This document shows, one piece after another, positions 13,845-20,698 of a DNA stretch of 20,698 nucleotides (the first letter of the stretch is position 1; the number at the start of each line of letters is the position of its first letter). Position numbers and translations under genes: made by a program. Origin of the DNA: an uncultured Collinsella sp. (GTDB lineage: Bacteria; Actinomycetota; Coriobacteriia; Coriobacteriales; Coriobacteriaceae). The notes under the pieces were generated by a model, which made no database searches, had not been told where the DNA came from, and saw only the letters and a list, made by a program, of their open reading frames with translations. The DNA lies in NCBI GenBank assembly GCA_900544845.1, contig UQWV01000037.1, positions 1-20,698 of the forward strand. The letters run 5' to 3'.

Positions 13845-14318
13845 ATGCCGCGTCGTGCAGCAGCTAATCGTCGTGAGGTTCAGCCTGACGCCGTTTACAA
13901 CAACCGCCTGGTGACTCAGCTCATCAACAAGGTCCTTCTTGACGGCAAGAAGGCCACCGCTGAGCGCATCGTTTACACCGCTTTCGAGATCGTTGCCGAG
14001 AAGTCCGAGGGTGGCGACGCTCTCGCTACCTTCAAGAAGGCTATGGACAACGTCAAGCCCACGCTCGAGGTTAAGCCCAAGCGTGTCGGTGGCGCTACCT
14101 ATCAGGTCCCGATGGAGGTCAACTCCCGTCGTTCCACCGCTCTGGGCATCCGCTGGATCGTCAACTTCTCCCGCGCTCGCAAGGAGAAGACCATGGCCGA
14201 GCGTCTCGCCAACGAGATCCTCGACGCTTCCAACGGCCTGGGCGCTTCCGTCAAGAAGCGTGAGGACGTCTTCAAGATGGCCGAGGCCAACCGCGCGTTC
14301 TCTCACTATCGTTGGTAA
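13845..14318 (+). CDS. rpsG: Ribosomal protein S7 (uS7)
   Basis: The 157-residue protein nucleates assembly of the 30S head and lines the E site. The start (PRRAAANRREVQPDAVYNN), the segment LINKVLLDGKKATAERIVY at about 25-43, the sequence GGATYQVPMEV at 82-92 and RWIVNFSRARKEKTM near 103-117 are characteristic; the C-terminus AEANRAFSHYRW is complete. The ATG has AAGGAG at 13832-13837. It is followed after 19 bases by fusA in the standard str order. In E. coli S7 represses translation of its own operon; whether that applies here cannot be read from the sequence. Confidence 0.97.
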   Translation: MPRRAAANRREVQPDAVYNNRLVTQLINKVLLDGKKATAERIVYTAFEIVAEKSEGGDALATFKKAMDNVKPTLEVKPKRVGGATYQVPMEVNSRRSTALGIRWIVNFSRARKEKTMAERLANEILDASNGLGASVKKREDVFKMAEANRAFSHYRW

Positions 14319-14337
14319 GTTAAGGTAAGGAACTAAC

Positions 14338-16437
14338 ATGGCTAAGCCTAAGTACAAGCTTTCCGATACCCGTAACATCGGCATCATGGCTCACATCGAT
14401 GCCGGTAAGACCACCACGACCGAGCGTATTCTTTACTACACCGGCAAGACCCACAAGATCGGTGAGGTCCATGAGGGCGCTGCCACCATGGACTGGATGG
14501 TTCAGGAGCAGGAGCGCGGCGTAACCATTACCTCCGCTGCTACCACCTGCTTCTGGAACAAGGACGGTAAGGACTACCGCATCCAGATCATCGACACCCC
14601 GGGCCACGTTGACTTCACCGCCGAGGTGGAGCGCTGCCTGCGCGTCCTCGATGGCGCTGTCGCCGTCTTCGACGCCGTTGCCGGCGTTCAGCCCCAGTCT
14701 GAGACCGTTTGGCGTCAGGCTTCCACCTTCAACGTCCCCCGCATCGCCTTCATCAACAAGTATGACCGCGTGGGCGCTGACTTCTTCAACGCTATCGAGA
14801 CCATGAAGGATCGTCTCGACGCCAACGCCGTGGCCGCTCAGGTCCCGATGGGCGCCGAGGACAACTTCTGGGGCGTCATCGACCTGGTCACCATGACTGC
14901 ATGGGACTTCAAGGCCGACGAGAAGGGCATGACCTACCCCGAGCCGATGGACGAGATCCCGGCTGAGTTTGCCGACATCGCTGCCACCAAGCGCGAGGAG
15001 CTCCTCGACGCTGCTGCCAGCTTTGACGACGAGCTCATGGAGAAGATTCTCATGGAGGAGGACTTCACCGTCGAGGAGCTCAAGGCTGCTCTGCGCAAGG
15101 GCGTTCTGGCCAACGAGCTCAACCTCGTCTTCGTGGGTTCCGCCTACAAGAACAAGGGCGTTCAGGAGCTGCTCGACGCTGTCGTCGACTACCTGCCCAG
15201 CCCGCTCGACGTCGAGGCCGTCACCGGTACCGATCCGGACACCGGCGAGGAGATTCAGCGTCATCCTTCCTTCGACGAGCCCTTCTCCGGCCTGGTCTTC
15301 AAGATCATGACCGACCCGTTCGTCGGTAAGCTCACCTATGTCCGCGTTTACTCCGGCCGCGCCGAGTCCGGCTCCTACGTGGTCAACGCTTCCAACGGTC
15401 AGCGCGAGCGCCTCGGCCGCATCCTCGAGATGAACGCCGCCGAGCGTATCGACCGTGACGACGCTGCCGCTGGCGACATCGTCGCTTGCGTCGGCTTCAA
15501 GAACTCCACCACCGGTGACACCCTGTGCGCCGAGGGCAAGGAGATCGTCCTCGAGAAGATCGAGTTCGCTAAGCCCGTTATCGACGTTGCCATCGAGCCC
15601 AAGACCAAGGCCGAGCAGGACAAGATGTCCCTGGCTCTGACCAAGCTCGCCGAGGAGGACCCGACCTTCCAGGTGTCCACCAACCACGAGACCGGCCAGA
15701 CCATCATCGCCGGCATGGGCGAGCTGCACCTCGAGATCATCGTCGACCGTCTGCTCCGCGAGTTCAAGGTTGACGCTAACGTTGGTAAGCCCCAGGTTGC
15801 CTACCGCGAGACCGCTGGTCACGACGTCGAGAAGGCTGAGGGCAAGTTCGTCCGTCAGTCCGGCGGTCGCGGTCAGTACGGCCACGCCGTCATCAAGCTC
15901 GAGAAGATGGAGGAGGGCTTCGGCTACGAGTTCGTCAACGCTATCGTCGGCGGCGTCGTGCCCAAGGAGTACATCCCGTCCATCGACAAGGGCATCCAGG
16001 AGGCCCTGAACACCGGTGTTATCGCCGGCTTCCCGGTCCTCGACGTTAAGGTCACCCTGTTCGACGGTTCTTACCACGAGGTCGACTCCTCCGAGGCCGC
16101 CTTCAAGATCGCCGGTTCCATGGCTATCAAGGACGCCCTCAAGAAGTCCGATCCGCAGCTGCTCGAGCCGATCATGGCTGTCGAGGTTGAGACCCCCGAG
16201 CAGTACATGGGCGACGTTATGGGCAACCTCTCCGGTCGCCGCGGCAAGATCGAGGGCATGGAGGATCGCAAGAACAGCAAGCTCATCCGTGCCAAGGTGC
16301 CGCTGGGCGAGATGTTCGGTTACGCTACCGACCTTCGCTCCCAGACCCAGGGCCGTGCATCCTACACGATGCAGTTCGACTCTTATGAGCCCGCGCCCAA
16401 GTCCATCGTGGACGAGGTCATGAGCAAGAACGCCTAA
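14338..16437 (+). CDS. fusA: Elongation factor G
   Basis: The 699-residue GTPase drives translocation and, with RRF, ribosome recycling. GTP-binding motifs appear in order: AHIDAGKTT (residues 18-26), the switch I region ending GVTITSAATTC, DTPGH, NKYDR (usually NKMDR) and GSAYKNKG. Domains III to V follow, with AGMGELHLEI, the YGHAVIKLE region of domain IV and GRRGKIEGME of domain V. Length is typical, and this is the canonical factor in its canonical place rather than a paralogue. The ribosome binding site is weak (TAAGGTAAGG at 14321-14330), so coupling to rpsG translation is probable. No tuf gene follows. Confidence 0.97.
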   Translation: MAKPKYKLSDTRNIGIMAHIDAGKTTTTERILYYTGKTHKIGEVHEGAATMDWMVQEQERGVTITSAATTCFWNKDGKDYRIQIIDTPGHVDFTAEVERCLRVLDGAVAVFDAVAGVQPQSETVWRQASTFNVPRIAFINKYDRVGADFFNAIETMKDRLDANAVAAQVPMGAEDNFWGVIDLVTMTAWDFKADEKGMTYPEPMDEIPAEFADIAATKREELLDAAASFDDELMEKILMEEDFTVEELKAALRKGVLANELNLVFVGSAYKNKGVQELLDAVVDYLPSPLDVEAVTGTDPDTGEEIQRHPSFDEPFSGLVFKIMTDPFVGKLTYVRVYSGRAESGSYVVNASNGQRERLGRILEMNAAERIDRDDAAAGDIVACVGFKNSTTGDTLCAEGKEIVLEKIEFAKPVIDVAIEPKTKAEQDKMSLALTKLAEEDPTFQVSTNHETGQTIIAGMGELHLEIIVDRLLREFKVDANVGKPQVAYRETAGHDVEKAEGKFVRQSGGRGQYGHAVIKLEKMEEGFGYEFVNAIVGGVVPKEYIPSIDKGIQEALNTGVIAGFPVLDVKVTLFDGSYHEVDSSEAAFKIAGSMAIKDALKKSDPQLLEPIMAVEVETPEQYMGDVMGNLSGRRGKIEGMEDRKNSKLIRAKVPLGEMFGYATDLRSQTQGRASYTMQFDSYEPAPKSIVDEVMSKNA

Positions 16438-16497
16438 GTTCGAGCTCCCTGTTACGTAATCCGCGAGAACATCTCTCGCACTCTTTGGAGGTTTAAG

Positions 16498-16806
16498 TTG
16501 GCTACCCAGAAGATCCGCATTCGCCTCAAGGGCTATGATCACGAGGTCGTCGATCAGTCCGCGAAGCTCATCGTCGAGACCGCTCAGAAGACCGGCGCTC
16601 GCGTTTCCGGTCCTGTCCCCCTGCCCACCGAGCGCAACCTGTACACGGTTATCCGCTCGCCGCACGTGAACAAGGACTCCCGTGAGCAGTTCGAGATGCG
16701 CACCCACAAGCGCCTCATCGACATCCTCGACCCCACCTCGGGCACCGTTGATTCGCTCATGCGTCTCGACCTCCCCGCTGGCGTCGACATCGACATCAAG
16801 CTCTAA
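16498..16806 (+). CDS. rpsJ: Ribosomal protein S10 (uS10)
   Basis: The 102-residue head protein of the 30S subunit is also the antitermination factor NusE. IRIRLKGYDHEVVDQS, SGPVPLPTERNLYTVIRSPHVNKDSREQFE and the segment THKRLIDILDP are full family matches. The TTG start has GGAGG at 16487-16491, six bases upstream. The 60-base gap after fusA holds a hairpin (16463-16468 with 16474-16479) but no tuf. A strong terminator follows, so rpsJ is the end of this unit and not the head of an S10 operon: rplC, rplD and the rest are not here. It is probably cotranscribed with fusA. Confidence 0.97.
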   Translation: MATQKIRIRLKGYDHEVVDQSAKLIVETAQKTGARVSGPVPLPTERNLYTVIRSPHVNKDSREQFEMRTHKRLIDILDPTSGTVDSLMRLDLPAGVDIDIKL

Positions 16807-16827
16807 GCGATATCGCTCATAGCTTAT

Positions 16828-16868
16828 AGAGCCCCGCTGCCATCTTGGTAGCGGGGCTCTTTTGTTTT
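16828..16868 (+). terminator. Terminator after rpsJ
   Basis: AGAGCCCCGCT (16828-16838) pairs with AGCGGGGCTCT (16850-16860), extended inward by three pairs to an ATCTT loop, then TTTTGTTTT. The convergent birA may use the same hairpin, but the opposite strand lacks a good T-run. Confidence 0.93.
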
Positions 16869-16922
16869 GAGTTTAGATTTTGGGATAGCGAATTCGTCTG
16901 CCGAGCTGATGGCTGCGGCGCC

Positions 16923-17699
16923 CTATTCGCTCAGGGGGCGCAAGGACGCTTCTTCGAAGTGGAAGACGCACAAGCCGCTCTCGGTCTCAATGCTTGCGCG
17001 GCCGCAATCGTCGACCGTTCTAAATATGCCGCGTGCCAGCTCGTCTCCAGCGGGGGAGCGGGCGATAACGTGCTCCCCAATCCAATTGAGGTGTGCGACA
17101 TATTCGTCGTGGACGGGCGCGAGCGGTCCGGCGTTTTCTTCCATGGCGTTGAGGCGCTCTGCCCAGGTATCTACAGCGTCTATAACTGCGTGATAGACCT
17201 CATCGAGGAGCATGTCGACGGCGGGAACGCTCTCGTTGAGGTCCGAGAGGCCAATTGCCGCCAGGCCGCCATCGGGCACCTCTTGGGGCGTGTAGTTTAC
17301 GTTGACACCAATGCCGCAGACGGCGAAAGGTTTGCCTTCGTTATCGCGTGCGGCCTCGACCAGAATGCCGCCGAGTTTGCGTCCTCGCGCGACCAGGTCG
17401 TTGGGCCATTTGAGGCCAATCTCGTTTGCAAGACCTTGCTTTTCGAGTGCTTCGAGCACCACTAGGCCGCTGACGGCGGCAAGACCAGAGTACTTTGCGG
17501 GATTAACGCATGGACGCAGGACAATCGAAAGCAATAGGTTGCCGGCGGTTGAATCCCACTTGTGGCCGCGCCGGCCGCGTCCTGCCGTTTGCGCGCGGGC
17601 GGCAAGTCCTGTGCCGTGCGGCGCTCCCTGTTTTCCTGCCTCGAGCAGGTCATCGTTGGTCGATCCGGTTACGTCGACAATCGTTAATTGGGCATCCAT
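16923..17699 (-). CDS. birA: Biotin--[acetyl-CoA-carboxylase] ligase
   Basis: The 258-residue enzyme adenylates biotin and attaches it to the biotin carrier protein of acetyl-CoA carboxylase. GSTND near residue 12, GRGRRGHKW at 40-48, LKWPNDL at 96-102, RKLGGILVE at 107-115 and GIGVNVNY at 129-136 are the substrate-binding and catalytic motifs; a C-terminal beta-barrel-like part follows. There is no N-terminal winged helix, so it is a ligase only and not a BirA-type repressor. The start at 17699 is chosen because AAGGAGG (17717-17711, minus strand) lies 11 bases upstream and the ligase fold begins at once. It is divergent from the fab cluster, a functional link, since malonyl-CoA synthesis needs the biotinylated carrier. 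Confidence 0.93.
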   Translation of the reverse strand: MDAQLTIVDVTGSTNDDLLEAGKQGAPHGTGLAARAQTAGRGRRGHKWDSTAGNLLLSIVLRPCVNPAKYSGLAAVSGLVVLEALEKQGLANEIGLKWPNDLVARGRKLGGILVEAARDNEGKPFAVCGIGVNVNYTPQEVPDGGLAAIGLSDLNESVPAVDMLLDEVYHAVIDAVDTWAERLNAMEENAGPLAPVHDEYVAHLNWIGEHVIARSPAGDELARGIFRTVDDCGRASIETESGLCVFHFEEASLRPLSE

Positions 17700-17792
17700 A
17701 GCGGCTGCTACCTCCTTATTGAATAAGTGAATGACGCAATGGTGTCGAGAGATAGACACAATGTGAAGCCTTTGTCGCATTTGGACAATTTA

Positions 17793-17810
17793 ATGTTAAC
17801 ACGTCAACAA
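17793..17810. repeat. First copy of a direct repeat in the birA/fabH intergenic region
   Basis: ATGTTAACACGTCAACAA differs at one base from the copy at 17841-17858, 48 bp downstream. Each copy contains an imperfect palindrome of the form TGTTNAC-N2-GTNAACA. It precedes a TATCCT (17825-17830) that could be the fabH -10 box, so this copy would cover the -35 region. Operator function is inference. Confidence 0.5.
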
Positions 17811-17840
17811 AGACTGAAATGCGTTATCCTCTCTTGGTCG

Positions 17841-17858
17841 ATGTAAACACGTCAACAA
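17841..17858. repeat. Second copy of the direct repeat before fabH
   Basis: ATGTAAACACGTCAACAA, 17 of 18 bases identical to the copy at 17793-17810. It ends four bases before the fabH ribosome binding site (17863-17869). If transcription starts near 17837, this copy would sit just downstream of the start, a position suited to repression. Confidence 0.5.
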
Positions 17859-17875
17859 CTCAAAGGAGGTTAGTG

Positions 17876-18835
17876 ATGGGTTTCACGATTCTTGGAACAG
17901 GCTCGGCGCTTCCTGAACGCAGCGTTTCCAATGACGAGCTGTCTGAGTTCCTCGATACCTCGGATGAGTGGATTTTTACCCGCACGGGTATCAAGAGCCG
18001 CCACGTCTGCACCACCGAGTCACTTGACGACCTTGCCGTAGCGGCGAGTGAGCGGGCACTCCAGGTGTCCGGAATCGACGCGAGCCAGCTGGATCTGATC
18101 GTCTGTTCGACGACGACGGGTGACCACCTTGTTCCCGCTGAGGCGTGTGCCGTTGCTGAGCGACTAGGCGCGACGTGCCCTGCCTTCGATGTCTCGGCGG
18201 CTTGTGCCGGCTTCGTATTTGCGCTCGATGTCGCCGAGGGCTATATCGCCCGCGGTCGCGCCGAGCGCGTGCTTGTCGTTGCTGCCGAGCAGATGACGCG
18301 CGCGCTCGACTGGACCGACCGTGCCACCTGCGTGCTCTTTGGCGATGGGGCAGGCGCCGCAGTGATTGAGGCTGGGGGAGACAGTCCCCTTGCCGTTGAG
18401 CTTTCGACGGCGCCCGACGTCGAGACGTTGCGCGTTCCCGGTCTGGTCGGTACCTCGCCGTTTAAGGCTTCCGCAGATAGCGCGAGCGTGCTGTCCATGA
18501 ATGGCCGCCGCGTGTTCAAGTTCGGCGTCAACGCCATCTGCGACACGGTCCATAAGCTTGCGATCGATGCGGGCATTTTGGTCGAAGACATCGATCATTT
18601 TGTATTCCATCAGGCTAACGAACGAATCCTGAGCCAGGCGGTCAAGCGCCTGGGCGTGCCGGACGAGCGCGTGGTTCGCACGTTGCGCGAGACCGGCAAC
18701 ATTTCGAGCGCATGCATTCCGCTTGCCCTCGACCGGCTGGCAAACGCCGGTGCACTTCACACAGGCGACACCATCGCCTTGGTTGGATTTGGCGCCGGTC
18801 TGGATATAGGTGGCTATCTGCTTCGTTGGAAGTAG
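17876..18835 (+). CDS. fabH: 3-oxoacyl-ACP synthase III
   Basis: The 319-residue condensing enzyme starts fatty acid synthesis by joining an acyl-CoA primer to malonyl-ACP. The catalytic triad is C110 (in DVSAACAGF), H245 (in VFHQAN) and N275 (in ETGNISSA); GFGAGLDIGGYLL is the normal C-terminus. The ATG at 17876 lies six bases after AAGGAGG (17863-17869); an in-frame GTG at 17873 is too close to that site. It heads the fab cluster and is followed 51 bases later by acpP. Regulation probably involves the paired repeats upstream. Confidence 0.96.
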   Translation: MGFTILGTGSALPERSVSNDELSEFLDTSDEWIFTRTGIKSRHVCTTESLDDLAVAASERALQVSGIDASQLDLIVCSTTTGDHLVPAEACAVAERLGATCPAFDVSAACAGFVFALDVAEGYIARGRAERVLVVAAEQMTRALDWTDRATCVLFGDGAGAAVIEAGGDSPLAVELSTAPDVETLRVPGLVGTSPFKASADSASVLSMNGRRVFKFGVNAICDTVHKLAIDAGILVEDIDHFVFHQANERILSQAVKRLGVPDERVVRTLRETGNISSACIPLALDRLANAGALHTGDTIALVGFGAGLDIGGYLLRWK

Positions 18836-18886
18836 TCGCACATAGGAAATAAAAACGCCCTAGGGCACAACCAAAGGAGAACTACC

Positions 18887-19123
18887 ATGGCAGATCAGAA
18901 GACCTTCGAGCGCGTTTGCGACGTTATCCGCGAGACCGCCGGTCTTGACGATGTCGAGATGAAGCCCGAGTCCACGCTCGAGGAGATTGGTCTCGACAGC
19001 CTGGGCACCGTCGAGATCCTCGTTGCCGTCGAGGACGAGTTTGGCATCCAGCTCGATACCGAGGAGAACCCCAAGACGGTCGGCGAGTTCGCCGATACGG
19101 TCGAGGCGGCATTGGAGAAGTAG
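18887..19123 (+). CDS. acpP: Acyl carrier protein
   Basis: The 78-residue acidic protein carries growing acyl chains on a 4'-phosphopantetheine attached to S38 in the motif GLDSLGTVEI. The four-helix pattern and length are typical. AAAGGAG (18873-18879) precedes the ATG. The stop codon is followed after two bases by the fabK start, so fabK is translationally coupled. Confidence 0.96.
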   Translation: MADQKTFERVCDVIRETAGLDDVEMKPESTLEEIGLDSLGTVEILVAVEDEFGIQLDTEENPKTVGEFADTVEAALEK

Positions 19124-19125
19124 AG

Positions 19126-20070
19126 ATGCTCAAGACTCCTCTCTGCGATCTGCTCGGCATCGAAAAGCCCGTGTTCCAGGGCGGTATGGCCTGGATTGCC
19201 GATGCCTCGCTGGCGTCCGCAGTGTCCGAGGCGGGTGGCTTAGGCATCATCGCGGCCATGAACGCCGACGCCAACTGGCTGCGCGACCAGATTCACGAGC
19301 TGCGCGCCAGGACGGATAAACCCTTTGGCGTCAACGTCATGCTCATGAGCCCGTTTGCCGACGAGGTCGCGCAGGTCGTGATTGACGAGCGAGTGCCGGT
19401 CGTCGTGACGGGTGCCGGTAATCCCACCAAGTACATGAAAGCTTGGAACGATGCGGGCATCAAGGTCATCCCCGTTGTGGCTTCGGTGGCGCTCGCCCGT
19501 CTCGTGGCGCGTCGTGGAGCCACGGCGGTTGTTGCCGAGGGCACCGAATCGGGCGGCCATATTGGCGAGACCTCGACGATGGCACTGGTACCGCAGGTCG
19601 TCGATGCGGTCGACATTCCCGTCGTGGCTGCCGGCGGTATTGCCGACGGCCGCGGCGTGGCGGCCGCCTTTATGCTGGGCGCTGCCGGCGTCCAGGTGGG
19701 TACGCGCTTTCTGGTCGCAGACGAGTGCACCGTCTCGGAGCAGTACAAAGAGATGATCCTGAAGGCCAACGACACTTCGACGCGTGCGACCGGTCGCTCG
19801 ACGGGACATCCAGTGCGCGCCCTCAAGAGCCCCTTCACCAACGCCTATGCCAAGAGCGAGGGTTCCGGCGCGAGTGCCGAGGAGCTCGGTACTATGGGAA
19901 CCGGTGCGCTGCGTAAGGCCGCCAAGGACGGCAACTACGAAGAGGGTTCGTTTTTGTGTGGACAGATTGCCGGCATGGTCAACGAGCGTCAGAGCGCACG
20001 CGAAATCGTTGACGATCTGGTCGATGGCGCCGAGCGCGTCCTGAAGGGTGCGTCCGCATGGGTAGCGTAG
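19126..20070 (+). CDS. fabK: Enoyl-ACP reductase II, FMN-dependent
   Basis: The 314-residue flavoprotein catalyses the final reduction of each elongation cycle. It belongs to the nitronate monooxygenase-like TIM-barrel family: PVFQGGMAWIA at 15-25, FGVNVMLMSP at 67-76, VVVTGAGNP at 92-100, AEGTESGGHIG at 137-147 with H145 at the catalytic position of pneumococcal FabK, and PVVAAGGIADGRGVAAAF as the phosphate-binding segment. A nitronate monooxygenase is the alternative, but the position between acpP and fabD and the SGGHIG motif favour FabK. FabK enzymes are insensitive to triclosan. The 3' end overlaps fabD by 13 bases. Confidence 0.93.
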   Translation: MLKTPLCDLLGIEKPVFQGGMAWIADASLASAVSEAGGLGIIAAMNADANWLRDQIHELRARTDKPFGVNVMLMSPFADEVAQVVIDERVPVVVTGAGNPTKYMKAWNDAGIKVIPVVASVALARLVARRGATAVVAEGTESGGHIGETSTMALVPQVVDAVDIPVVAAGGIADGRGVAAAFMLGAAGVQVGTRFLVADECTVSEQYKEMILKANDTSTRATGRSTGHPVRALKSPFTNAYAKSEGSGASAEELGTMGTGALRKAAKDGNYEEGSFLCGQIAGMVNERQSAREIVDDLVDGAERVLKGASAWVA

Positions 20071-20698
20071 CGTTTCTGTTTGCCGGCCAGGGTGCCCAAC
20101 ACCCCGCGATGGGCGTCGACCTGGTCGAGGCATCGCCGGCGGCTGCCGAGGTGTTCGCGATCGCCGACGAGGTGCGCCCGGGGACCAGCGAGCAGTGCCG
20201 GAGCGCCTCCAAGGAGGAGCTCTCGCAGACCGAGAACACGCAGCCTTGCGTGTTCGTGCACGACTTGGCTGTCGCCGTCGCCCTGCGCGAGCGCGGCGTG
20301 GTGCCTGCCGCCTGTGCGGGATTCTCGCTGGGCGAGGTCGCTGCACTCACCTTTGCGGGGGCATTCGATACGCGAGCGGGTTTTGAGCTTGTGTGTGAGC
20401 GCGCGGCATTGATGGCCACGGCGGCCGAGCGTCACCCCGGCGGCATGCGCGCCGTCATCAAACTTGATGCTGCGCAAGTCGAGAACCTGGCTGCGCAGGC
20501 CGGCGAGGACTGCTGGCCGGTCAACTACAACAGTCCCCAGCAGACGGTTGTGGCCGGAGCGCCCGATGCGCTGCAGACCCTCGACGTCCTAGTAAAAGAG
20601 GCTGGCGGCCGCGCCATGAAGGTCGCGGTGTCGGGTGCATTTCATAGCCCCTATATGGCCGAGGCGACAGAGGGGCTGGCGACGTATATCCAAGCCGG
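20058..20698 (+). CDS. fabD: Malonyl-CoA--ACP transacylase, partial
   Basis: The reading frame runs from an ATG inside the end of fabK to the window edge without a stop, covering 213 residues of an expected 300 or so. FLFAGQGAQHPAMG at the start, catalytic S90 in AGFSLGEVAAL, R115 in the ERAALM segment and H196 in GAFHSPYM are the family's active-site motifs. It moves the malonyl group from CoA to ACP for FabH and later condensing enzymes. The 13-base overlap with fabK and a modest GAAGGG (20043-20048) suggest translational coupling. Further fab genes probably follow outside the window. Confidence 0.95.
   Translation, partial: MGSVAFLFAGQGAQHPAMGVDLVEASPAAAEVFAIADEVRPGTSEQCRSASKEELSQTENTQPCVFVHDLAVAVALRERGVVPAACAGFSLGEVAALTFAGAFDTRAGFELVCERAALMATAAERHPGGMRAVIKLDAAQVENLAAQAGEDCWPVNYNSPQQTVVAGAPDALQTLDVLVKEAGGRAMKVAVSGAFHSPYMAEATEGLATYIQA

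Noticed and set aside
14320..16707. Antisense open frame of 795 codons over fusA and rpsJ
   Set aside because: It has the same cause: optimised sense codons leave few antisense stops. The product is low-complexity Leu/Val/Asp/Gly without motifs.
17802..17807. TTGACG on the minus strand, inside the first direct repeat, as a birA -35 box
   Set aside because: The hexamer 17 bases on is CCAAAT, a poor -10 match; the identical hexamer in the second repeat copy has no usable -10 either.

Overview
The window is a chromosomal segment of a GC-rich actinobacterium, most likely a Collinsella-like member of the Coriobacteriia. This is inferred from the strong C/G-ending codon use, the actinobacterial architecture of RpoB and RpoC (no enterobacterial beta insertion in front of the rifampicin region, a coiled-coil insertion in the beta' clamp), FabK as enoyl-ACP reductase, and an intergenic repeat I associate with Collinsella. 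No 16S gene is present, so the genus is not proven.

Layout. Positions 1-130 are low-complexity C/G runs that look like bad assembly. A promoter (163-191) and an L10-type autoregulatory leader with attenuator (about 218-342) precede rplJ (L10) and rplL (L7/L12). After a strong terminator comes galU, which sits between rplL and rpoB and has its own terminator. rpoB and rpoC follow as a coupled pair. After rpoC lie a 100-bp inverted-repeat element carrying a terminator, then an ECF sigma factor gene overlapping a membrane-anchored anti-sigma-like gene, with an ECF-type promoter in front, then a repeat and a long poly-G tract (12957-13070). The str-type cluster rpsL-rpsG-fusA-rpsJ follows, without tuf, and ends in a terminator. 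A convergent birA (minus strand) is divergent from a fatty-acid synthesis cluster fabH-acpP-fabK-fabD; fabD runs off the window.

Function. Most of the window is core machinery: ribosomal stalk proteins, RNA polymerase, decoding-centre proteins, EF-G, and type II fatty acid synthesis with the biotin ligase that arms acetyl-CoA carboxylase. The accessory part is the ECF/anti-sigma pair between rpoC and rpsL.

Most interesting observations. (1) The C-terminus of RpoC carries an extra helix-hairpin-helix domain that aligns without gaps to the DNA-binding C-terminal domain of the RNA polymerase alpha subunit, keeping the equivalents of R265, N268, G296, K298 and E302. (2) RpoB has an expanded, rewritten fork-loop-2 segment directly after the rifampicin region. 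(3) Ribosomal protein S12 has Arg at position 88, a substitution known to give streptomycin resistance elsewhere. (4) A normally near-invariant beta' motif (SFQETT) is altered. (5) A pair of 18-bp direct repeats lies in the birA/fabH control region. Comparisons with E. coli proteins were made from memory, without a database.
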